Part shown: positions 11,926-24,501 of the stretch, piece by piece | How positions within the stretch are numbered: the first letter of the stretch is position 1 | Layout: every line of letters starts with the position of its first letter | Source of the DNA: Hyalella azteca | Taxonomy: Eukaryota; Arthropoda; Malacostraca; Amphipoda; Hyalellidae | NCBI RefSeq assembly: GCF_000764305.2 | Contig: NW_025943659.1 | Location: forward strand, 1 to 64,000 | Direction of reading: 5' to 3' | Length of the DNA stretch: 64,000 nucleotides | The notes under the pieces: model-generated | Databases searched by the model: none | Told to the model about the DNA's origin: nothing | What the model saw: only the letters and a program-made list of their open reading frames with translations | Translations under genes and position numbers: made by a program

Positions 11926-13329
11926 TAATTATAAGCAATATCCATGATAGGTACTAAACTTGTGTGCCCCATTGATTCAATCTAGACATATCTCTGGTAC
12001 GTCATGGATGAAACGATTCATTATTAAAACACAAAAATTTTGATGTGACATTTAACGATGTCCACCTAAGTGAATTTCTTGCAAAAAATAAATGCCTCCA
12101 GTATTAGCCATCATGTTGAGAAAAAATATATAACTAGTTGAAACGTTTGCATGCAAGACTGTAGTTTGCATGTATAGACTCTAATAAAATGATTGAAATT
12201 ATAATGAATTTATTGTCAATGCCACAGCCACATCAGTCACCTTTAAAGCAGCTACACCACTTAACTCACCGCTCGTCAAAATAAGCTATTTAATATTGGT
12301 CAGAACTACGATTTGTAGGGTTCAATTGCCACACAATAACTAAAATGCTTTTTCTATCATTCCAGAAAATTTTGGCTTAGTTTTGGTAACAAAATAGTTA
12401 CTTATGAAGGCCGGAGACAAAATGTGTTGTTGCCTGTAGGCAACAAAGTTAGTGGCATTGACAGTAGAAGATTGATTGGGAAATTTCATTCGACATTTTA
12501 AGAGATCCTTTTTATACAAGCAAACATTTGAGTTTCTCATGGTTAATGCAAAAAAATTGAGACATATTTCACTGCACAGAATATTAAAAAACTAAGAAAT
12601 TTATAATGAAGATGGATTAGTCCTTGGTTTCAATGAAGCAAAGTTCTAAAATTGAATTGAACTTTGGAAGACACCGACAGCCAACATGACAGCGCAATAA
12701 TGAGTAATGTTCCATGTCTGACTTGAGTTGAGAGCTTCACCCAAGTTCCCGCTCCTATTTACTGTAGAAGAATACAACTGATCAAACATACATTATTTAG
12801 TTGCAAACGAATGAAAACCAGTTCAACTCACCATTGGTTATGGTGCTCGAACTATTCAAAGTTGTGTTATATCAGGAAGGCAACCCCACAACAGTATTAG
12901 AGTACACTGCACACCCACACATTAGCAAATCAGGATGTCAACTGTAAGGTTGCTGACTTGCTTATTTGTCTCATTACTCTTGTACTTGGTGTCAGTGAGC
13001 CAAAGGGCAGTATTCACACACAGATCGCATACGCGTTCACATCATATTTGCTTCTCAAGCAATACAACAGACAAGTGGGTAGACAAACATGAACGTTGCT
13101 CCTGGTCCAGTAGCTTCTGTTTGATGCGCGTCTGGCTCCTGTATTTTCCTGGCTTTGTACTTTGCGTGGATTTCACTTTGCTGATTGTGCTGCAGAATTT
13201 GACTTGAATTCATTGTCAATTTTGTGCATCCTGCGGAATTAGTGCCAATTTTTTGCAGCCTAAGCCATCTGCAGAATTCATTAACAGGTGTACAAATCCA
13301 TCCGAAGTTGTGTTTTTTCCACTTGGGAT
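11926..13329. other. Intergenic DNA, nothing recognised
   Basis: I see no gene, RNA or well-bounded repeat here. Open frames at 12340-12540 (-) and 12935-13207 (+) have no recognisable domains or splice context. Confidence 0.5.
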
Positions 13330-13872
13330 GCTCTAGGGCTGCTGATATGAAGCTTGCAGTGGGGCGTGGGCAAGGTCATTGTAATGTAAATATTCAAATG
13401 CATGTCCTTGAATATGGTAATATCACATCAATAATAGGATAATGTATGGATATGGTAATATCATATCAATAATTGAAAAACAAGTAAAAATCACAGAAAA
13501 TGTCATTTATTCTACATCTACATCATCTGCAAAGGATTGAAAGGAAGATGAGGACTTTGGAGTAGTATTAGTAATGGATGAGTACACTCTGCATTTTTCA
13601 AACATTTTTAAACTAAGTTTTATTTCAAGTGTCAAGGATTACCCTGTTGGCCTGTTCCCAGGGGCAGTTTGGGATGCTTTTATTTTGTGTCTAGCACCTT
13701 ACAAGTTACAAATAGCATAGGGAATTTTTTTGGAGATGCCATACAATAGCCCTTGCAAATACCTTTAAAATAAGCCCAAACTTGTTTATGAAATGTTTCA
13801 TAGTAGTATAGTAAGAAGTTATTAACAAAAAACACTCAAAACCATCCCTTACTACCCACCCATTTGATGGTA
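13330..13872 (-). mobile_element. Inverted, truncated relative of the 2.8-3.6 kb element
   Basis: Read on the minus strand from 13872 it begins TACCATCAAATGGG and continues with GGTTTTGAG, GTTAATAACTTCTTA, GAAACATTTCATAAACAAG and GTAGAATAAATGACATTTTC, the same order as 2797-3150. The far end is not defined and no second terminal repeat is seen. Confidence 0.6.
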
Positions 13873-14401
13873 TACGGTATATCTAACTGCAACGTCACTC
13901 ACTGCCACTTGAACCAATTTATCACTAGAGCTGCAAGCCTGCTACTCGAGGCAAATAGGCACACAGACTGTCATTGCCAGTTTTCAGTAAAAACAATATA
14001 TTATAAAAATAACCAAACCTCTCTACTTCATAGTTACCTACTATAGTATGTGTAACATGTATGTGGAAATCATTAAAAGTTATTAATTAGGACAAATTTG
14101 AATGTATATGTGAATTCTGCATCTGACTACTGGTGACTAGTATAATATTTTTTTATAGAAGTTGGGACTTGAGTGACTCAAGTGCTGATGCTGTAAGTCT
14201 GTTTTCTGTTTGTACTGTATGAATTTCCAGAATGGTTAGATGCCTATTTGGAATGTCAGACAAAAGTTTTTTCAAATCACAGCAAAATTATCATTTTTTG
14301 GGTGCTTCTTGAAAATTGCCAGTGAAAATAGGCCATTTTTCCCATAGTCTGGATGGTGCTGTTCCCACACCCTGGCTGCCTAGCGTACATGAAGCTATGT
14401 A

Positions 14402-15454
14402 TACCATCAGATGGGTAACTTCTTACTTTGAAACATTCCATAAACAGTTTAGAGTTTGAAGATGATGCAAATGTAGAATAGATGACATTTTCTGCAATTT
14501 TTACTTGTTTTTTATTAATATGATATTACCATAGGTATGCATTCATTACTGTATTATTGATGTGATATTACTATATCCATGGACATGCCATTGAGCATTG
14601 ACAACGACCTTGTCCACTGCAAGCTTCATATCAGCATCCATATAGAATTTCTTCTGTATCTGTAAGCTTACAAGATGGCTTGTAATTTTGCACCATTTTA
14701 ATTGGTGAAGTGAATTCAATATAACAAAGAAAAGATTGTAAAAAACATACCTGGCAGAAGAATATTTTAGTGACAACTCTTAATATTTTTTGGATAAATA
14801 AATATTGGTTTAAGTTAGTTACTTTTCATTCTATGTTGCCCATTGGCACACTCTATCTGTGACATTCTTAGCACAATTTTATGATGACCAATGATGCGTT
14901 AAATTTTTGTTAAGTGAAAATTTTTTATGAGCAAGGTAAATGTAATCAAAATTCTTTGTTGTTAATTGATTCTTTCATTAACTGGAGCCTTTGCTAACCT
15001 AGGTTCTACTGTAAATGCATTTTTAGGGGTGTCCCTTATTACCCCAGGGGTTGTCCCTTATTACCCCATCTTGTGGAAATGGCCACCATTTTGGAGGAAT
15101 GAGCTACACAAAGTCTGTCAGTCACATTTGTGAGCCAACACCTGTGTGCAACTTTTATGAAAGTAAAATTTCATAATGCTGCAAATATTTTTTTCACTAC
15201 AGACCTTAGCAGAAGTACTCATCTAAAATTCACTTTACGCACTTTTTCTTTCAGGGATTTTTTTAGAGGTAGTAAATGTATGATTTCTCAACTGGCTTAA
15301 TGGTACATAGATAGGAAAAATATTGAACTTTATGCCACTACGTAGTTCTAGCAATATTTCAATTAGTTTAGTTGCTACGTACTACAGTTCTACAAAATGT
15401 CAGAGGACTGTCTCAATATACCCTGCCCTTCTCTTATTATCCTGTTTGATGGTA
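14402..15454 (+). mobile_element. TA-flanked relative of the same TIR family
   Basis: It starts TACCATCAGATGGG and ends TGTTTGATGGTA, so both ends match the family terminus. Its right half (GTGCAACTTTTATG, CTACAGACCTTAGCAGAAGTA, CATAGATAGGAAAA) parallels 3270-3480. About 14455-14660 is the inverted counterpart of 13330-13530. No transposase is present. Confidence 0.65.
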
Positions 15455-17523
15455 CAGTAATTAGGAACTTGATGTACCAGCTGGCCTGGCCTGATGTACA
15501 TCCTGGTCCAACTTATGGTCTGCTGCTAATAAATTCAAGACTAGAATAAACTAGCATGAACTTGAAATGCAGTGTTTATGTACAATATAATTTAAATGTG
15601 GTTCCTGTGGTTTAAGATGTGCACCTTAGCCCACTTTGTTTCATAATCAGTATAAACCTGGAAAGCAGTGTTTGATCTCATTACAATGTGGTGCTTGTGG
15701 TCAATGACCTCATTGGTCATTGACCTGCACCCAAGAGACTTGCTATGGTATTGTACTGTAACTGTGGTGCATTTGGTTTTCAGCTCACTCTGTGTGGCAT
15801 AAAAATCAATGTTACATAGGTACTCCTGGCACATGATGCACATCCCAAAAAACTCTGGTTTGCACACAACGCCTTCCAGGCATAGGAGCAACCATTTCTC
15901 CTGCCACCTGAGACAAGCTTTCTACACAATTAGGTCTCAAAAGTCCTGTAATCAAGCAATTTAATCTCAAGATCCTTAATGATTTTAACAGTCTTTTTGT
16001 GACACCCTTGACAACAATGTCAAACCCCAAACTATTTGCAGCATTGGCCCCTGCAAAAAGTAGTTCTCCAAGTGGCTGCTGTAGTCTATAAATTTTGCAA
16101 TAGAAGGTGTGGACTTCTTACTTATTTTGACTACATTGGAGAGATTGGACTAACAACCAGGACATCAAGCTACTGTCTCTTCAACAACCTTCAGTCATTA
16201 GGGCAAGTGAACCACCTGATACAAGCTTGCAACAAGACTGTCACTTGCACTGTGCTGGAGGAACCTAATAGCATTGCCATCATTCAATGCCCTGACATCA
16301 ACCAACCAATGATAGCTGAAGCCCAAATCTCTATGGCTTGGACTCCAGCTATATATATCATAACTATTTGATTTTCTGAACTTTGGGATTCTTTGAGTTA
16401 TTTGCTGGTTCCTAATTTTTGGTTTTGATCCCTATTTACATGTACAGTACTATGTAGCTATTGTAAACAAAATTTCATTATTCAATGCTTCCTGTAGCTT
16501 GAAAATGAATGAATTTGTCGCATTTAAAACATCATTTATAATTTCAAACTACTTTCTCAAACTTGCCTTTAATCAACCAACCTCTTCCAAGGAATTTTTT
16601 GACCAATAAAGTCTAAATCAATGAATTCTCCAGTCATTTATTGCTTGTGTTTAAACAAAGGGTACTGTGAACACTGCGAAAAATCAAAACCAAAAATTCC
16701 TTAGGGAAAAATTTCAATATCCTGCCGAATTCAATGGCTTGCAAATTTATAACTGAAGGTACTGTATTTCCTTCATGATTAGAGCCTTTGCTGTTGCCAG
16801 TTTTCAAGCATTAGAGCATGGCATGTCAGTGCTGGTGCATGCTGTTAATGTCCCATCTCTGTGCTCTTAATACCCCAGATTGTAGGTGGCATGTTAGGCA
16901 TCAGCCTAAGGTTGCACTAGTTATACCAATGTAATTTATATAAATTCTGTAGGAGTCTACAATGTACCTACTTTATTGCAGGAAAATTTGTAAAGTACAT
17001 TTGTCTCGTGTAGTGGTCTTTATTTTTGTAAGGTTTATTATTCAAGAGAGAATTCATGACTTTCTATTTTTTTTTTTGCAGTATCTACTATGTCAAAAGT
17101 TAGCTTTGGTCAGTTGCTGTTGTGCTTTTATCATTTTGTTCAATAGAATTTAGGACTTGATAATCTGTCTTATACGTAGCTGTTGTTAATCTATTTTTGA
17201 TACCTAATAAGTAGTTGTGATGTTTCTGTTGGATGTTGGTTCATTGTTTGGTTGGCTATGAGGTGCTTGATCAATTGAAATTTTGGTGTCAATGGTTTTG
17301 TTAGCAAATTCATTGTTTAGCAAAATGTGCTCAGAGGTCAAGAGTTCATTTTTCAAATCACCTAAACACAAACAATTCTGTCCTCTTCAGATGCATTACA
17401 GTGCCTAACATACCCATCATGAATGGATTTTTGCAGATTCTTTGTTCCTGAAAGAATATTAGAAAGATATTGTGCCAAATTTTCATTTTTCTTTGCATTT
17501 GCTATCAATTTCTGAAGTTTTAG
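15455..17523. other. Intergenic region upstream of TBP; unidentified gene-like remnant
   Basis: About 15600-16370 has higher GC than its surroundings and open frames on both strands (15592-16030 on minus, 16036-16371 on plus), as expected of an old protein-coding remnant or processed pseudogene. I recognise no family. The rest is AT-rich. A 5' untranslated exon of the TBP gene may lie here, but I cannot place it. Confidence 0.35.
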
Positions 17524-17582
17524 GCCAGTTTTCAAATCCACCAACTTTTATTTGCTGTATTTTGGCCTACTTATTTGCAATC
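17524..17582 (+). promoter_or_regulatory. Probable TBP 5' UTR segment after a possible acceptor
   Basis: The sequence TTCTGAAGTTTTAG ends at 17523 and is the nearest plausible 3' splice site upstream of the ATG. No TATA box or initiator is convincing close by, so the promoter is probably further upstream behind a 5' intron. This is inferred from sequence only. Confidence 0.3.
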
Positions 17583-20473
17583 ATGGATGAAATGTTGCCA
17601 AGTCCTGGGTTCAGTATCCCCAGCATTGGTACACCAATGGCTCATGCTGGTGAGGAAGAAATGATCTTGCCTGCTGCACAACAGCAGCAACAACAGCTGT
17701 CTGCCCAACAACAACAGCTGTCTGCTCAGCAACAACACTTGAGCCTCCAACAACAGCCAAGCCTTTCCAATTTCAGCTCAGGGCTTACTCCTCACAGTCT
17801 AATGCAGCCTCATACTCCTGTGAGTGGACGGTGGTATTTTTTAACAACAGCAAGTGACCATTTTGTGTTTAATTGTTTTTTTTTTACATTCAATGTAAAT
17901 GTATATATATATATCCAATTTTGACTCTTTACCGACCATTTATTTTGTTTATAATGAAGATTTTCTTTTTGGTGACTTTGATTATTAATGTAAAATTTGC
18001 ATAACTAGTGTCATGTGGTTATTTGCAGGGTGGAGGCATGGGAGGTGGCAGTGTCTTGTCTCCTGCCATGAGTGGCTCCCTGATGCACAGCAGTGGAGGC
18101 CTCATGAGCAACATGGCTCCCTCCACTCCCATGGCAGGGCCCAACACCCCTCTTACTCCTGACTCTGGCATCTTGCCTCAGCTCCAGTTAGTTTCCTACC
18201 ATTTATTTCCATACATCTTCGGAAAAGCAAATGAGTCTGTTTGAACCAAATCCCCCATGTCAAGTGTTTTTTTTTCTATGTCAGTCTTTTCCATACTTAT
18301 GGTATGTATAATTTCTTGCATTCACATTATTATGCGTTTCAAGAGCCCATGTGTCTTACATGTCATCTATTGTTGTAGGTATAGTGCCTCTTACATGTCA
18401 TCTATTGTTGCAAGTATGGCACCTCATACATGTCATCTGTTGTTGCAGGTATAGCGCCTCTTGCATGTTATCTATTGCTGCTGTTATAGCTCCTCTTACA
18501 TATTATCTATTATTGCAGGAATATAGTCTCCACAGTCACCCTGGGCTGCCAGCTGAAGCTCCAGACGATTGCAACCCAGGCCCGTAATGCAGAGTACAAT
18601 CCTAAGCGTTTTGCTGCCGTCATCATGAGGATCCGAGAGCCCAGGACGACTGCGCTCATATTCTCCTCTGGCAAGATGGTCTGCACAGGCGCTAAGAGCG
18701 AAGAAGACTCCAGGCTGGCAGCTCGTAAATATGCCAGGATTATTCAAAAGTTGGGATTTCCAGTGAGTATCTCTGCACTCTGGAGGAATAGTATACTTTA
18801 TTTTTCTATTGATCCTCATGTGATTAGATATTTTCTCAATAATTATGATCTGTTCTTCATATAGAAATATTAATATTTTCTATTATTATTATTATCATCA
18901 TTATCATCTAGTATGACTTTTTCTCAAAGTTAATCAAAAAATAACTTGCTAATTATTAGTTAAATTTAATATGTTTAGATTGAAGCTGATGTATCCCTTT
19001 AGTATTATCTGTAAGCAAATTTGTTATTATTTAATTACAGGCCAAGTTTATGGAGTTTAAGATCCAGAATATGGTCGGTAGCTGTGACGTCAAGTTCCCC
19101 ATCAGGCTGGAGGGACTTGTGCTTGCCCACAACCAGTTCAGCAGGTGATGATGTGGTGGTGTGATGAGTGGGTGATGAAGTGGTGGTGTGATGAGTGGGT
19201 GATGAATGAGTGGGTGATGAAGTGGTGGTGTGATGAGTAGGTGATGAAGTGGTGGTGTGATGAGTGGGTGATGAAGTGGTGGTGTGATGAGTGGGTGATG
19301 AAGTGGTGGTGTGATGAGGGGGTGATGAAGTGGTAGTGTGATGAGTGGGTGATGAAGTGGTGGTGTGATGAGTGAATAATTTATTAGGTGGTGATGTGGA
19401 GGAAGTTTTATCTTGGTAGTCATTAACACTTCTTACCAAAGTTCCTATTCATCAGCGGCTTGATGTACAATATCTCTCTGTGTTTCAATAAAGATTTGTT
19501 AATTTATCGCTGAATTTCAAGCAATAAGACACACCAAAACCTGCTTCTCCCCCCCGCTTGTGATGAAGTTCATTAACTGGTTTGAAATTTTACTTTCTCT
19601 TTCTAGTCTGAGTGTTAACAATTTTACTCTATAATTTATATACATGGTTTCATTTATAAATGATAGTAACGATTGCAAACTGAACCTTTTTCATTTTATT
19701 CACCTAATTGCAATTGAAATTTTACATTTCTTCATCTACAACCAGACATCATTTTTAATTTTTTGATCTAACATTTAGAGAGAGATTTTTACTTATAGAT
19801 TTTTCAGTGAGATACCACATGATGGACAATTTTCTGGATCCTTATTTCTATCTTGTATGAAAATTTTCTCTCATTTTAGTTGTTTTTATTTGCAGTTATG
19901 AACCCGAGTTATTCCCTGGCCTCATTTACCGTATGGTCAAACCCCGCATTGTGCTGCTGATATTTGTCTCTGGCAAGGTCGTCCTGACAGGTGAGTGTAA
20001 ACCGCTCTTTCACTTGCCATCATCAACTGTTTTGCTTGTAATTGAGTTAGAAATATGAAACTATTATTGTATTTATTTGCCCATTTAGAACTATTCCTTG
20101 TGACTTCCCAGCTTTACCTCACAATCAACTTGAAGAAATGGAATTTGTGCTTTTGGGACATCTATGTGCTTTTGTGCAAACTTTGGTAAAGACATCTAAC
20201 CTTGTGGTACAAAGAAATGTCGCTTGTAACGTAGAAAAATCACATCTATAGTGAGGTGTATGTGAGCCAGTTATGTGAGGCTACTTGACGTCAAAATTAT
20301 TCATTCTTCTGGTATCAATAATATCTTGCCTCATCTGAGACTTGCTTTGTCCAAGAAATTATATGTTCAAATAATTAACATATTGTTCATGTTTTTCAGG
20401 AGCGAAGGTTAGAGAGCAGATCTACGAGGCATTTGAAAACATCTATCCAATTTTAAAGAGCTTCAAAAAGTAA
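17583..20473 (+). CDS. Tbp: TATA-binding protein (six coding exons)
   Basis: Exons by splice signals and phase are 17583-17819, 18029-18186, 18519-18762, 19041-19144, 19896-19990 and 20400-20473, giving 303 residues with TAA. Residues 1-132 are the variable N-terminal region with a Gln-rich block (about 33-58) and a Met/Gly/Ser/Pro segment. Residues 133-303 are the conserved saddle with two imperfect direct repeats. NIVSTV opens repeat 1, and [20 protein letters not shown] and [15 protein letters not shown] are near-invariant TBP blocks. [17 protein letters not shown] text opens repeat 2, which continues with [13 protein letters not shown] and [15 protein letters not shown], and the protein ends KSFKK. 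TBP binds the TATA minor groove and nucleates preinitiation complexes for all three nuclear RNA polymerases. The start is the first Met of the family-typical [14 protein letters not shown] opening, with A at -3 and G at +4. All introns are GT-AG and all phases agree. I see nothing disabling. Confidence 0.97.
18355..18518 (+). repeat. 35-bp minisatellite that ends at the TBP exon 3 acceptor
   Basis: Four full units begin at 18355, 18390, 18425 and 18460, and a 24-base partial unit runs 18495-18518. Each contains ACATG/ATTATCTATT and a TTGTTGCAG-like acceptor. The last unit supplies the real 3' splice site (ATTATTGCAG, then GAATATAGTC). Confidence 0.9.
19145..19375 (+). repeat. 27-bp minisatellite starting at the TBP intron 4 donor
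   Basis: Units of about 27 bp (GTGGTGGTGTGATGAGTGGG followed by TGATGAA) repeat roughly eight times with minor changes, immediately after exon 4. The donor sequence GTGATG also occurs in every unit. The tract makes long artificial open frames on the minus strand. Confidence 0.92.
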
Positions 20474-22385
20474 TCCTGGGAGCTATGCCAGCTCTGAGCA
20501 ACCCCGTACCTGTTCGTCAATACTTTAGTTCTTTATTAAGGCATTTAGTTTCGCGTCGTTTGCCTCTACAATCTATGTTAAAATCCTTTACTATCTTAAG
20601 ATGCGTTGCAATGCGGACAGTTAGATGCGCTGCGAGGGGCGATGGGTGCATGTGATTTTTCACTGATGAGTTCCATAGCTACAGTATCTAAATAATTAAC
20701 TACACTTTGAGTATGCTCTCCAGAACTCATGATTTTTATATTTCGAAATTTAGTAGACCTTTGTTAACTCTAATTTAACTCTAGATGCGCGAGGAAAGAT
20801 GTATCCGGATTTACTCAGACAAGCGTTTCATCGGTTGGCTCGTCTGTAATAGAGAAATATTCTCTAAGCCAAGTTCTGGTACCTATATATTCCTGTCTAG
20901 ACCATTCTTTATGGAGCATCATGTTATTGAGGTTCTTGTGCGATCATGTGTAGTCTTTTCGTGGAATCAGAATTTTATGCGGACTAAGTTATTTTGAACT
21001 TGTTTATTGTACGTGCTGTTCAACACAAGCATTTCTTCATCACGACTCCTTATACGTTTCCTTTTTTCTGCTTAACAATATTTTTGCTTTAAATCAAGTA
21101 AACCTTTCCGTAGTTGAGATACGATTGATTTAAATAATTGTATGGGGATGGAAATTGGGGCACTTTGACATCATACGCTCAGTGTGTTTTTTTTTTTCTG
21201 CAAATTTGTTTTTTTTTTTTTGGTTCCTAAGGCATTGCTTGTTACGTTCTTACAACCTATCGTTAATATCTGTTGTCATTGTACTAATTAATTTCTTCCT
21301 GACGCGAATGGAGTTGGATAAATGTCACTTATGCCTCACGGCCACGCACTCATAACGAGATCAGCGTTGTGTTCTGTTGTGCACGTTAAGTCTTGTCCGT
21401 AGACTCGTGCAACAGAGCTTGCTTGTGATGGCCTTTACTTTTGCAGGAGACATTCTGTAGTTTCGCTCATTCAATGAAGAAACTACTGGTTCGTTTAAAT
21501 TGTTTCATTTTTCGTATACCTAAATACTAGTCACATACCAGTAAATGATATGGGGTACTCCTCATTCACTGCAATCAACCACAGTATCAGCCGTATGCAC
21601 TTGCCATTCGTTCAGAAATGCTCACTGGTGACCAATTCTCTCAAATATGCATTACCTTAGTATGTATTAATATGCATACTTCCATGTTTGTGCTTTCTCC
21701 AGCAATGGTGAGGGCGCACAGAAGGATGCAGAGCTCGGCTGTTTTATTGATGAGTAGCATGAAGCTTCAGAGATCTCTCCTCGGCATCCCACATAGCGGC
21801 GTATCCAGCCATACGGTTGTCTTCAGAGCCATTGATATCATAGTAGAAGTGCAAGTATCGTTAAGAGCATGCATTAGTGTAGTCTGGGACAAGATATTTC
21901 CTGAAATATGTTAAGTAGTTTTTTTTCTGCCCTGTTCAGAGCCCAGGCAGACAAACGGAGTAACCACCAGCCAGGTGTGTTTTGGAAGTCAGTAGGTGCA
22001 TTTTGAATTCAATATCCTGGCGGGCACAAGTCTCCCACACTCGTGGCTCTCGGACACCATCTGTCTATTGAGTCATGATACTAACGTAAAAAGAGGAACT
22101 GTTGCGCCCTTGCGAAGTATAGCAACGCCAAGAGGTCACTTTTTGAACTAAGTTTTGAGCTTCCAACTCCTAGCCTAAAAGCTGAGAGCCGTAACGCCCA
22201 TGCATAGGCTGGAAGGCGATATGGTGGACAGTGTCGGTTAGCGGAGAGCTGTGGCTTTTATGTCACGCAACATTGATCGGCTCCTGCTTTATACGCTGTA
22301 CGGGTCTGACTCGGATATTTCCACGCCGGTATTCCGACAAGCTGCCAAAAAGGCAGTAACCAATAAATAGCTTCCAAATTAAGTT
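20474..22385 (+). other. Probable TBP 3' UTR
   Basis: T-rich sequence without coding signs follows the stop. The first good AATAAA that I find is at 22362-22367. A 1.9-kb UTR is plausible but unproven, and earlier non-canonical poly(A) signals could be used. Confidence 0.4.
22362..22367 (+). terminator. Candidate poly(A) signal for TBP
   Basis: AATAAA in the sequence CCAATAAATAG, about 1.9 kb downstream of the stop codon. Confidence 0.35.
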
Positions 22386-22481
22386 TCAACGGAAATGTAC
22401 ACACAAAATGATAAATCATGGTAGCCTTCCTCTCAGTATCATGTTTCGGTCATACTTTTTTGCAATTTTGTCTACGTCACT

Positions 22482-22898
22482 ACCGAATCGACACTTCTCC
22501 GGAGCCGCCTGCGAACTCGCTTGCAGACTCAAATGCAAAACCCAACTAAGGTTGCTTAAAAATTGCGTTTAGTCGTAAAAACGAAAAAATGTAAAAATCT
22601 GTAATAATTCTTATCGCAGCGTCATGATGATTACTACTCATATTACAAAATTCAAGCAAATCCGTTTAGTACTGAAGTACTTATGAGTGGTTAGGTTGCT
22701 TAAAATCGTGTTTTTTCGTTTGAATTGAAAACGAAGTGATGTAAAAATCTGTACTGATTCATATCACAGCGTATTGACAATATCTACCTACTTATATTCC
22801 AAAATTCAATCAAATCCGTTCAGTATTGAAGGAGTTATGGCTGGTTAAGTTGTGCATGTAGTTTTGACAAGCGAGTTCACAGAAGTGTCGATTCGGTG
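22482..22898. repeat. Inverted repeat enclosing two tandem units
   Basis: ACCGAATCGACACTTCT at about 22483-22499 is perfectly inverted as AGAAGTGTCGATTCGGT at about 22880-22896, and the adjoining AACTCGCTTG / CAAGCGAGTT also pairs. Between them are two diverged direct units of about 150 bp (GGTTGCTTAAAA, GATGTAAAAATCTGTA, CAAATCCGTT). It looks like a non-autonomous element. Confidence 0.75.
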
Positions 22899-24501
22899 CT
22901 AAACATCTCCGTTTCGAAGTTAAGAATGTATATTCAAAATTTCGTTCAAATCTGTTAAGTAGTCTGGAAAAAATTCCTCGAACACTGCGAATTTTGGTCC
23001 GAATTGCCATGTAACTCACAAATGAAGGCGAAATTAAATAATATACGTTTAAAAATTACTTTTTAAAGACAACACTTCCAAAGAATCCAGTATCTCCAAT
23101 CTTACAGATGTACAATGAATTTCTCATTTAATTTTCGAATATTAAAAAAATTAATTTTTCAATTTTTTTAATATATGAATTTTTGTAATATATATTTTTT
23201 TCAAAATTATTTATTTTATTAATTGATTCATGCATTGCCTCTGATTTCACACAAGTGTGCAAAATTTCAGATCAATTAGACAGGTAAAAGTGTGTCAAAT
23301 ATCAGTTATAAGATTTGTAGCTGACAAAATTATTTTTTCAATTTTTTTAATATTGAAAAAAAATTTTTTTTAACTTTTCAAAATAATTTATTTAAAGAGA
23401 AGTGTTGTAATGAAAAAAATACGAGCTAAACATCACAGTAAGGTCTTGGTGTATACGCGTACCAAGTTTCATCGAGCTTCGTTCATTAGTTTGGGAGATA
23501 TTTCTTGATAAATGAATTTAGAGATTGGCCGTGTGACCGGCCGCGAGTCCCGCCGTAAATTTATCCGAGATGTGACTCTCACGCTGAAATCAGCAAATAC
23601 CTTTTTTGAACTAAATTCGGCAAGCGGACTAAGCTCATTTCATCCATTAGTTTTCGATTCCCTTATCGTGGATAAGAATTTTTCAATAAGAATACATTTC
23701 TTTAATGCTAAATGGGAATTTAAAATCACCGTTTCTCAGTTAGCGGGAATACCGATAGAGAATCGATGACACTATTTCAAGGATATTGCCTTTTCTGTAT
23801 GGTAACGCCACAAAATCCGTCCCTCCTTGCAATCTGAAAATAGTGCTGGCAGGGCTGTGTACGTTGCCGGTGTCCTGTGTGGCTTTGACAAGTGTTAGAG
23901 TTCGTTGATTAGAGATTTGTATCCAGCTTGCTAGTAGGAGTTCTAAACAGCATGTGAAATGTTGAATTTCATCCAGTAAATTAATAACATCATTCATATA
24001 ACCAAACATGGTAAGATTGTCCTTTGTTGACACTTGACAGCGTTGCCGAGTACTTTGTGTGCAATGTTGCATGAAAGTTACCGTAGTAGTGTGACTTATT
24101 GTTAGTACTTGAACGCGTTTTCACGTACAACATGGCCGTGTGCGTGTCTATTGGTTAATCTATTGTTTTGTTTTAACTATTTAGTAGATTTAATAATTCA
24201 AAAGTAAAAAAAATTCTTTATTATAGTCCAGTTAGCTAAGCTGAGAAGTGAGAATTGATATATAGTTAAATTGGTAGAGTGTTCTGCAATCATTAGTTAT
24301 TTGTTCTTACAGACAAGTCTCAGACAGTCAGACTCGTTGTTAGATTGTTTGAAAGCATACTCTTGTCATCAGTCATCAATGTTTATGCTTTATGGTGGAT
24401 TGAAGAGATTAATTATGGTAAATGTAATAATTCTGGAAAAAAACACAATTGCATATTCCTTTCAGTTTGACCTTAATCACCTTATCTCTGCTGCTGAGTC
24501 A
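22899..24501. other. AT-rich intergenic DNA
   Basis: The region holds long A/T tracts (TTCAATTTTTTTAATAT twice, near 23157 and 23337) and no supported gene. The open frame 23512-23769 has reasonable amino-acid content but no recognisable domain. Confidence 0.45.

Noticed and set aside
19031..19439. Overlapping minus-strand open frames rich in His/Thr/Pro/Ser
   Set aside because: They are products of the 27-bp TBP intron minisatellite, whose length is a multiple of three and which contains no stops on that strand.
20785..21914. Three plus-strand open frames downstream of TBP
   Set aside because: They lie in the presumed TBP 3' UTR, have no domains and show no splice context.
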